Source: JBGPIK01 sp041484845
GTDB lineage: Bacteria > Desulfobacterota > Binatia > UBA9968
Direction: 5' to 3'
Assembly (NCBI GenBank): GCA_041484845.1
Contig: JBGPIK010000468.1
Span: 1 to 5,062, forward strand
Length of the DNA stretch: 5,062 bases
Position 1 is the first letter of the stretch; each line of letters starts with the position of its first letter. Under the pieces are notes generated by a model. That model saw only the letters and a list, made by a program, of their open reading frames with translations, made no database searches and was not told the DNA's origin. The position numbers were made by a program, and so were the translations under genes. Below, piece after piece: positions 1 through 5,062 of the stretch.

Positions 1-1
1 T

Positions 2-1627
2 CACATTCTACGGAACTACATTTATCTATACGCAATAGAAAACGATCAGCCGTTGCCGATCGGAACCCAAGACCAGGGTTTGTTGGACGCGCGCATCAAC
101 GATGCCGATGAGGATCTGCTCTCGAACGCCGACTTATTCGACGAGGAAGATGGAGATGAATCCGCCAAAGTAGAAGCCGCTGAATTGCAATCCGAAGAAG
201 ACTTTAAACGCCGCGCCGCAGAAATCTACAGAGACTACGCAGCCCGCTACAAACGCCGGTTCAAATGGCTGCGTCCGTCGTTATTTGTAGACGACCTTCA
301 GAAAGACCTGCTGAATGATGCCCATGCCTTGTTCGGTGTCTTACGCCAGGCGGGCACATGGGACCCAGCGCACGACACCAAATTGGCTGCGCTATTCGAT
401 CTAGTGAGCAAGAAGCACGGTAAAGAAAAGGTAATTGTTTTCACCCAGTTCGCTGATACGGTTTACTACCTGGAAAGGCAACTCAAAGCCCGTGGGCTTA
501 TAAGCATGGCGGGAGTAACTGGCGACTCCGCCGACCCCACGACGCTTGCCTGGCGTTTCAGTCCGGTCAGCAATAACAAGCGCGATCGAATCGTACCCGC
601 CGAAGAGCTCCGAGTAGTGATCGCGACAGACGTGCTTAGCGAAGGTCAGAATCTCCAGGACGCATCGATTGTCGTCAACTACGACTTACCCTGGGCGATT
701 ATTCGTCTCATCCAACGAGTCGGCCGCGTAGATCGAATTGGTCAGAAGGCGGGAAATATACTTTGTTATTCTTTCCTGCCGGCCGCTGGCGTCGATCGTA
801 TCATTAGTTTGCGCTCACGCGTGCGCCAGCGGCTGCGGGAGAACGCTGAAGTTGTCGGAACGGATGAAGCCTTTTTTGAGGACGACCGGAATGACCGGGT
901 CGTGGTTGATTTGTACAACGAAAAATCGGGCTTGCTGGACGGAGACATCGACTCGGAGGTTGATCTGGCGTCCTATGCCTATCAGATATGGAAAAACGCT
1001 ATCACGCGAGACCCCTCGCTCCAAAAGATCATTCCGGATCTTTCGCCGGTAGCGTTTTCCACCCGCGCGCACACGCCCACCGACAAAGCTCCTGACGGCG
1101 TGCTCGTTTATATGAAGACAGCCGAGGACAACGACGCTTTGGTCTGGGTGGATAAAGATGGCAACAGCGTCACAGAATCGCAGCTCGCCGTCTTGGAAGC
1201 CGCCGCCTGCAAGCCGGGCACTCCTGCATTGCCGCGCCAGGAAAAACATCACGAGCTTGTCAAAAAAGGTGTCGAGTTCATTATAGCAGAAGAGAAAACA
1301 GTCGGGGGCCAACTAGGACGGCCTTCCGGTGCCCGCTTCCGCACATACGAAAGGCTTAAGCGTTACGCCGACGACATTAAGGGTACACTGTTCGATTCCC
1401 AGGAACTGCACAAGGCCATCGATGAAATTTATCGTTATCCTCTGCGTTCGACCGCCACGGACACGCTTAATCGTCAACTGCGCACTGGCGTATCGGATCA
1501 AAGTCTGGCTTCACTTGTTATTGCATTGCGAGAAGATGGCCGTCTTTGCGTAATCGAGCAAGAAGAGCAAACTCACGAGCCAAGAATCATTTGCTCTATG
1601 GGGCTTAGCGCCACGACGAAAAGCTAA
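2..1627 (+). CDS. SNF2-family (HepA/RapA-like) helicase of a restriction/phage-defence module, C-terminal part, 5' truncated
   Basis: ATP-driven DNA translocase of superfamily 2, probably the motor subunit of a restriction-like defence system. The frame is open to the left edge. The 17 codons before the TTG at 53 read like normal helicase sequence (LRNYIYLYAIENDQPLPIG), so that TTG is not the start. Lobe 1 (Walker A, DExx box) is missing from the window. Visible lobe-2 motifs are motif IV VIVFTQF (nt 431-451), motif V ATDVLSEGQNLQ (nt 623-658), then NYDLPW, and motif VI QRVGRVDRIGQ (nt 713-745) with both putative arginine-finger positions intact. An acidic linker (nt 101-202) precedes lobe 2. 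The C-terminal 280 or so residues are family-specific. The stretch at about nt 1250-1330 (HHELVKKGVEFI, GGQLGRPSGARFR) looks conserved, and nt 1388-1560 looks like a winged-helix segment (inference). The stop lies 6 nt before the methylase gene, so the two are co-transcribed. The family call is firm; the system assignment (class 1 DISARM DrmD or another helicase-methylase pair) is open. Confidence 0.88.
   Translation, partial: HILRNYIYLYAIENDQPLPIGTQDQGLLDARINDADEDLLSNADLFDEEDGDESAKVEAAELQSEEDFKRRAAEIYRDYAARYKRRFKWLRPSLFVDDLQKDLLNDAHALFGVLRQAGTWDPAHDTKLAALFDLVSKKHGKEKVIVFTQFADTVYYLERQLKARGLISMAGVTGDSADPTTLAWRFSPVSNNKRDRIVPAEELRVVIATDVLSEGQNLQDASIVVNYDLPWAIIRLIQRVGRVDRIGQKAGNILCYSFLPAAGVDRIISLRSRVRQRLRENAEVVGTDEAFFEDDRNDRVVVDLYNEKSGLLDGDIDSEVDLASYAYQIWKNAITRDPSLQKIIPDLSPVAFSTRAHTPTDKAPDGVLVYMKTAEDNDALVWVDKDGNSVTESQLAVLEAAACKPGTPALPRQEKHHELVKKGVEFIIAEEKTVGGQLGRPSGARFRTYERLKRYADDIKGTLFDSQELHKAIDEIYRYPLRSTATDTLNRQLRTGVSDQSLASLVIALREDGRLCVIEQEEQTHEPRIICSMGLSATTKS
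101..202 (+). other. Acidic linker within the helicase, ahead of lobe 2
   Basis: Sixteen of the 34 residues encoded here are Asp or Glu, with only one Lys. It lies between the end of lobe 1 and the helical stretch (FKRRAAEIYRDYAARYKRRF) that leads into lobe 2. Such acidic segments are likely disordered; a role in partner contact or self-inhibition is only a guess. Confidence 0.55.
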
Positions 1628-1636
1628 CCCACAATG
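1612..1636 (+). promoter_or_regulatory. Helicase-methylase junction, probable translational coupling without a clear Shine-Dalgarno site
   Basis: The helicase TAA (1625-1627) is followed by six bases (CCCACA) and the methylase ATG (1634-1636). No GGAG-like ribosome binding site precedes the ATG; the only purine-rich stretch is GACGAAAAG, ending 10 nt before it. This suggests that ribosomes finishing the helicase reinitiate on the methylase. The two genes share the same reading frame across the stop. Confidence 0.5.
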
Positions 1637-4600
1637 CTCGACACCGCGCGAATCCGAGAACAACTAAGAGGTTTTGATTTTAATAGACTCTTCGTTGAAG
1701 AGCTGGGATGGGACCGCCATGCAAGTCAACTCGAAGTCCCCGTCGACGGCCAAGTCTTTAATCTAAGCGCCGTTGCCCAAAAGAGGGGTATGGTGGCTTA
1801 CGTCTGCGATTCGTTGCCTGAAGGAGGGACTCCTGATTACGCCATCCGTCGCAAGATCGAGCGGCAAGTTTCCAAGTCTGTCCTTGAGCATCTAATTCTT
1901 TACGTCGATAGGGAAAAAACAACGCAGATATGGCAATGGGTGAAACGAGAACAGGGAAAACCAGCAGCCTGTCGCGAGCACACTTACCACCGGAACCAAC
2001 CTGGCGACGCCCTCATCCAAAAGCTTCAAGCGATTGCCTTTAGCTTGGCAGAGGAAGAGAGCCTCTCACTCGTAGACGTTACCCGTCGCGCCCGTAAGGC
2101 CTTCGATGTCGAGCGGGTAACCAAACGCTTCTACGAGGAATTCCGCAAGCAACACGCCGTCTTCCTCAAGTTCATCACCGGTATTCCCGTCAAGGAGGAC
2201 CAGGAGTGGTACGCCTCCGTGATGCTGAACCGGCTCATGTTCATCTACTTCATCCAGCGCAAAGGCTTCCTCGACGGTCATGATGATTACCTTCGCAATC
2301 GGCTGATCCGCACGAAGCAGGACTTCGGCAAGGATAAGTTCTATTCGTTCTACCGCTATTTTCTTCTCCGTCTATTTCACGAAGGTCTAGGCGGCAGAGA
2401 GCGGACACCGGAGTTGGAGAAACTTCTCGGTCGCATTCCTTATCTCAACGGTGGTCTTTTCGATATCCACGAACTGGAGAGGCCCGACCGTTATGGCAGG
2501 GCTATCCAGATTCCCGACAAAGCGTTTGAGGCGATCTTCGACTATTTCGACCGCTGGAACTGGCACCTCGATGAACGTCCGCTGCGCGCTGGCGACGAAA
2601 TCAACCCTGGTGTCCTGGGCTACATCTTTGAGAAATACATCAACCAAAAGCAGATGGGCGCCTATTATACCGAGGAGGACATTACCGAATACATCAGCAA
2701 GAACACAGTCATCCCGTTTCTCTTCGATGCCGCGCGACCCAAGTGCAGGATTGCCTTTGACAATCCTAACGGGCCAACAATTTGGGATTTACTCAAGGCC
2801 GACCCCGAGCGCTATATCTATCCCGCCCTCCTTCACGGCAAGGACAAACCGCTCCCTGCTGACATCGCCGCTGGGCTAAATGATGTGTCCCAGCGGACGG
2901 GTTGGAACAAACCCGCGCCAGCCGAATTCGCTTTACCCACCGAAATCTGGCGCGAAGTCGTCGCCCGGCGGAAACGTTGCGAGGAACTACTGGCCAAACT
3001 GGCTGGCGGCGACGTCCGCGACATCAATGAACTGATTACCCTCAATCTCAATATCCGCCAGTTCGCCCAGGATGTGATTGAAAACTGCGAAGGACCGGAG
3101 CTGCTCCGCGCCTTCTGGCACGCGATTGAACGCGTCACTATCCTCGACACCACCTGCGGCTCCGGCGCTTTTCTGTTCGCCGCGCTCAACGTTCTTGAGC
3201 CGCTCTACGAAGCCTGCCTCGACCGCATGGAGGCGTTCGTCGCAGAGCTTGACCGCTCCGGCGAAAAACATCGGCCAGAAAAGTTTTCCGACTTCCGCAA
3301 GGTACTGGAAAACGTCACCGCGCATCCAAACCGCAGCTATTTCATTTTTAAAAGCATCATTCTGAACAACCTCTTTGGTGTGGACATCATGGAAGAGGCC
3401 GTCGAAATTTGTAAGCTGCGTCTCTTCCTGAAACTGGCCGCGCAAGTTGAGCCGGACGTTGCGAAGAACAATCTCGGCATCGAGCCGCTACCGGATATCG
3501 ACTTCAACATCCGCGCAGGCAACACCCTCGTTGGCTACGCCACGCAAGCAGAGTTGGAAAGAGTAGCAGCCAGCGACTTGTTGCTAAAAGAAGAAGTCAA
3601 AGAGGTTCTTGAAGTTGCCGGAGACGCTGCAAGTCTCTACCAATGCTTCCTGAAGGCACAGGCCGAGAGTAATCAAAGCCCTGCCGAGTTCAAGCGACAT
3701 CTGAAAGAAAAATTCGCAGAGGTCCGCTTAAAGTGCGATGCCTTCCTGGCGGAAACGTACGAATTAGGGTTGGCGAAGAAGTCTAGGAAACTGTCCGAAT
3801 GGAAAACTGCACACCAACCGTTCCACTGGTTCGTTGAGTTTTACGATATCATGAGTAATGGCGGGTTTGATGTCATCATAGGCAATCCGCCATATCTCGA
3901 ATACTCGAAAGTTAAAAACTATAAGATTCGCAACTACTCGACGGAGAATTGCTCCAACCTTTACGTGTTCACTGTCGAAAGGTCGTTCGTATTGGGCAGT
4001 GCTAAAGGGCGAAGTGGGATGATTATCCCAATCTCGGTCGCGTGTTCTGGAGCCATGCAGCCACTCCGTAATCAGCTCACCCAAACTTCCCGCTCGTTCT
4101 GGCTTTCTCATTTCTCGAACCGTCCTGGCCAACTGTTTACGGGAGCGCAGAACAGATTATCGATTTTCGTAGCCTCCGGGAAACAAGCAGACCCAAGGCT
4201 GTTTTCGACGCGCTACCATCGCTGGGACGCAAAGAATGACGAACGAGAAAACCTGTTTCCGATCCTCCATTACCAAATTTTGGCGAATGACGGCTCGATG
4301 TTCCACGGACTTTTGCCGAAACTTGGCTGTCTCGAGGCAGCTAATGCGCTGGACAGAATTAGAAGCAAAAAAACGGTCGATTTCTTTGCTTCGAAGCACG
4401 GGAAGCACAAAGTATTTTGGGTGCGAGTTCCGGGCTATTTCTGCCAATTTTTGCTCGAACCGCCGATGGCGCGACCAGAGAACGGTGGACCGCCACGCGT
4501 TCGGGGAGAAGTGAATAGCATCGGCTTTGATGAAAAGTTAGATTGCCACGTTGTCCACGCAGTCCTGAACAGTTCGACGTATTACCAGTTTTTCTGCACG

Positions 4601-4924
4601 TACACGGACACTCGCCACATCAATCCGTCAGACGTGGCAGAGTTTCCGCTCGACTTAACCGCGCTCACAAACGAAACAAAGGCAAAGCTAAATGCACTCT
4701 CACCGAAGTTGGCGAAATGTTTTGCGTCACACACTACTCACTGGCGCAAGAGTGGGCTGCTGATTGATTCAATTGATTCGAAGCCGTGCAAGCCCATCCT
4801 CGACGAAATCGACCGGGTGCTGGCGGCGCACTACGGATTTACGGATGAAGAGTTGGACTTCATCATCAACTACGACATCAAGTACCGGATGGGACGAGAC
4901 GCAGAAGACGTTGCGGAGGACTAA
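1634..4924 (+). CDS. Eco57I/COG1002-type N6-adenine DNA methyltransferase (restriction/phage-defence modification subunit)
   Basis: Transfers a methyl group from S-adenosylmethionine to the N6 of adenine in a specific DNA site, marking host DNA as self. It is complete at 1096 residues. The ATG at 1634 is chosen because the N-terminus (RIREQLRGFDFNRLFVEELGWD) already looks like family sequence. Layout: residues 1-130 form a domain of unclear function; 150-335 are helical (WYASVMLNRLMFIYFIQRKGFLDG; LNGGLFDIHEL); MGAYYTEEDITEYI at 341-354 is the motif X region; TCGSGAF at 507-513 is motif I (SAM binding); FGVDIMEEAVEICKLRL at 581-597 is motif II; IRAGNTLVG at 626-634 is the motif III region; IIGNPPY at 748-754 is catalytic motif IV. 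SNRPGQLFTGAQNRLSIF at 828-845 is typical of COG1002 enzymes. About 850-1050 is the likely target-recognition domain, followed by a conserved-looking tail (IDRVLAAHYGFTDEELDFII). The X-I-IV-TRD order is gamma class. No intact nuclease motif is seen, so this is probably a methylase rather than a full type IIG enzyme. DrmMI of class 1 DISARM and PglX of BREX are related possibilities. Confidence 0.9.
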   Translation: MLDTARIREQLRGFDFNRLFVEELGWDRHASQLEVPVDGQVFNLSAVAQKRGMVAYVCDSLPEGGTPDYAIRRKIERQVSKSVLEHLILYVDREKTTQIWQWVKREQGKPAACREHTYHRNQPGDALIQKLQAIAFSLAEEESLSLVDVTRRARKAFDVERVTKRFYEEFRKQHAVFLKFITGIPVKEDQEWYASVMLNRLMFIYFIQRKGFLDGHDDYLRNRLIRTKQDFGKDKFYSFYRYFLLRLFHEGLGGRERTPELEKLLGRIPYLNGGLFDIHELERPDRYGRAIQIPDKAFEAIFDYFDRWNWHLDERPLRAGDEINPGVLGYIFEKYINQKQMGAYYTEEDITEYISKNTVIPFLFDAARPKCRIAFDNPNGPTIWDLLKADPERYIYPALLHGKDKPLPADIAAGLNDVSQRTGWNKPAPAEFALPTEIWREVVARRKRCEELLAKLAGGDVRDINELITLNLNIRQFAQDVIENCEGPELLRAFWHAIERVTILDTTCGSGAFLFAALNVLEPLYEACLDRMEAFVAELDRSGEKHRPEKFSDFRKVLENVTAHPNRSYFIFKSIILNNLFGVDIMEEAVEICKLRLFLKLAAQVEPDVAKNNLGIEPLPDIDFNIRAGNTLVGYATQAELERVAASDLLLKEEVKEVLEVAGDAASLYQCFLKAQAESNQSPAEFKRHLKEKFAEVRLKCDAFLAETYELGLAKKSRKLSEWKTAHQPFHWFVEFYDIMSNGGFDVIIGNPPYLEYSKVKNYKIRNYSTENCSNLYVFTVERSFVLGSAKGRSGMIIPISVACSGAMQPLRNQLTQTSRSFWLSHFSNRPGQLFTGAQNRLSIFVASGKQADPRLFSTRYHRWDAKNDERENLFPILHYQILANDGSMFHGLLPKLGCLEAANALDRIRSKKTVDFFASKHGKHKVFWVRVPGYFCQFLLEPPMARPENGGPPRVRGEVNSIGFDEKLDCHVVHAVLNSSTYYQFFCTYTDTRHINPSDVAEFPLDLTALTNETKAKLNALSPKLAKCFASHTTHWRKSGLLIDSIDSKPCKPILDEIDRVLAAHYGFTDEELDFIINYDIKYRMGRDAEDVAED
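4763..4780 (+). repeat. Nine-base tandem duplication inside the methylase gene
   Basis: ATTGATTCA is followed directly by ATTGATTCG, encoding Ile-Asp-Ser twice (residues 1044-1049). It preserves the frame and lies at the junction between the target-recognition region and the C-terminal tail, where a length change would be tolerated. It is visible directly; whether it is recent needs homologues. Confidence 0.6.
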
Positions 4925-4939
4925 CTCAAACCGCTAAGC

Positions 4940-4956
4940 CACCGCCTATGGCGGTG
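4940..4956. repeat. Perfect 7-bp inverted repeat (hairpin), possible IS200/IS605-type end
   Basis: CACCGCC, a TAT loop, then GGCGGTG, starting 15 bases after the methylase stop. No T-run follows on either strand (AGAAAAAC lies to the right), so it is not a standard intrinsic terminator. Short GC-rich hairpins of this style are typical of the subterminal ends of IS200/IS605 elements, and a TnpA-like fragment begins 54 bases downstream. The reading as an IS end is inference. It could still act as an RNA-stabilising or weak termination structure for the operon. Confidence 0.5.
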
Positions 4957-5062
4957 AGAAAAACAAAGGCTCTGCCGTGTGCGGGATTGGATTCAGCACA
5001 AGCAGGTTGCAAGCGCAATTTCAGGGGGCTGCATTTGTGGGCTCGGGGATATTGCGTGAGCA
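4948..5062 (+). pseudogene. IS200/IS605-family TnpA transposase remnant, running off the right edge
   Basis: This frame is open to the window end. Its last 17 residues, nt 5011-5061, read KRNFRGLHLWARGYCVS. That closely resembles the interior of IS200/IS605 (Y1 HUH) transposases, where R/KRNFxGxxFWARGYxVSTVG follows the HUH region and precedes the helix with the catalytic tyrosine. In an intact TnpA roughly 90 or more residues, including the HUH motif, should precede this point. Here the preceding 21 codons do not resemble them, and the methylase stop is only 86 bases upstream. The element is therefore 5'-deleted or rearranged. The ATG at 4948 sits in the hairpin loop and stem and is not a credible start. 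The identification rests on a short match recalled from the family, so confidence is moderate; a chance match is unlikely but possible. Confidence 0.5.

Noticed and set aside
53..55. TTG as the start of the helicase gene
   Set aside because: The frame is open to base 2, and the upstream codons read like helicase lobe-1/linker sequence. The gene simply enters from the left edge.
815..1312. Minus-strand frame of 165 codons
   Set aside because: It lies entirely opposite the helicase coding sequence, has no recognisable domain and no supporting ribosome binding site. It is a shadow of the real gene.
2987..3445. Minus-strand frame of 152 codons opposite the methylase motif I region
   Set aside because: It is antisense to the most conserved part of the methylase, and its translation has no family features.
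4367..4373. Run of seven A residues as a phase-variation switch
   Set aside because: Seven A's falling in Ser-Lys-Lys-Thr codons is short for a contingency tract, and the frame is intact. Slippage cannot be argued from one sequence.
4940..4970. Intrinsic terminator for the operon
   Set aside because: The stem is convincing, but it is followed by an A-rich stretch on the + strand and has no T-run after it on the - strand either.
1..5062. CRISPR array, tRNA or rRNA gene
   Set aside because: No spaced direct repeats, no cloverleaf-like segment and no rRNA-like sequence were seen; nearly all the window is protein-coding.

Overview
This is a bacterial accessory (defence-type) region of intermediate GC. 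It holds two large co-directional genes on the + strand and a short stretch with a likely insertion-sequence relic. The sequence does not allow a firm taxonomic call. Two-gene packing with a 6-nt gap, a HepA/RapA-like helicase and an IS200/IS605-type transposase fragment all fit a bacterium. Codon choice is mixed rather than strongly GC- or AT-biased.

Layout. Bases 2-1627 encode the C-terminal part of a SNF2-family (HepA/RapA-like) helicase. The frame is open to the left edge, so the first helicase lobe and the true start lie outside the window. Bases 1634-4924 encode a complete 1096-residue N6-adenine DNA methyltransferase of the Eco57I/COG1002 type. It has an N-terminal domain of unclear function, a gamma-class catalytic core (TCGSGAF and NPPY motifs) and a C-terminal target-recognition region. 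Bases 4925-5062 hold a perfect 7-bp hairpin, then a reading frame running off the right edge whose last 17 residues look like the conserved interior of an IS200/IS605 TnpA transposase.

How the genes work together. A SNF2 motor followed at once by a large adenine methylase is the gene order of restriction-like phage-defence modules, including the drmD-drmMI pair of class 1 DISARM. The methylase would mark host DNA, and the helicase, with or without nuclease partners outside the window, would act on unmarked DNA. No drmA, drmB or drmC is visible, and the IS-like debris starts right after the methylase stop. The locus may therefore be a stand-alone helicase-methylase pair, or a system interrupted or trimmed on its 3' side. 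Neither reading can be settled from this window.
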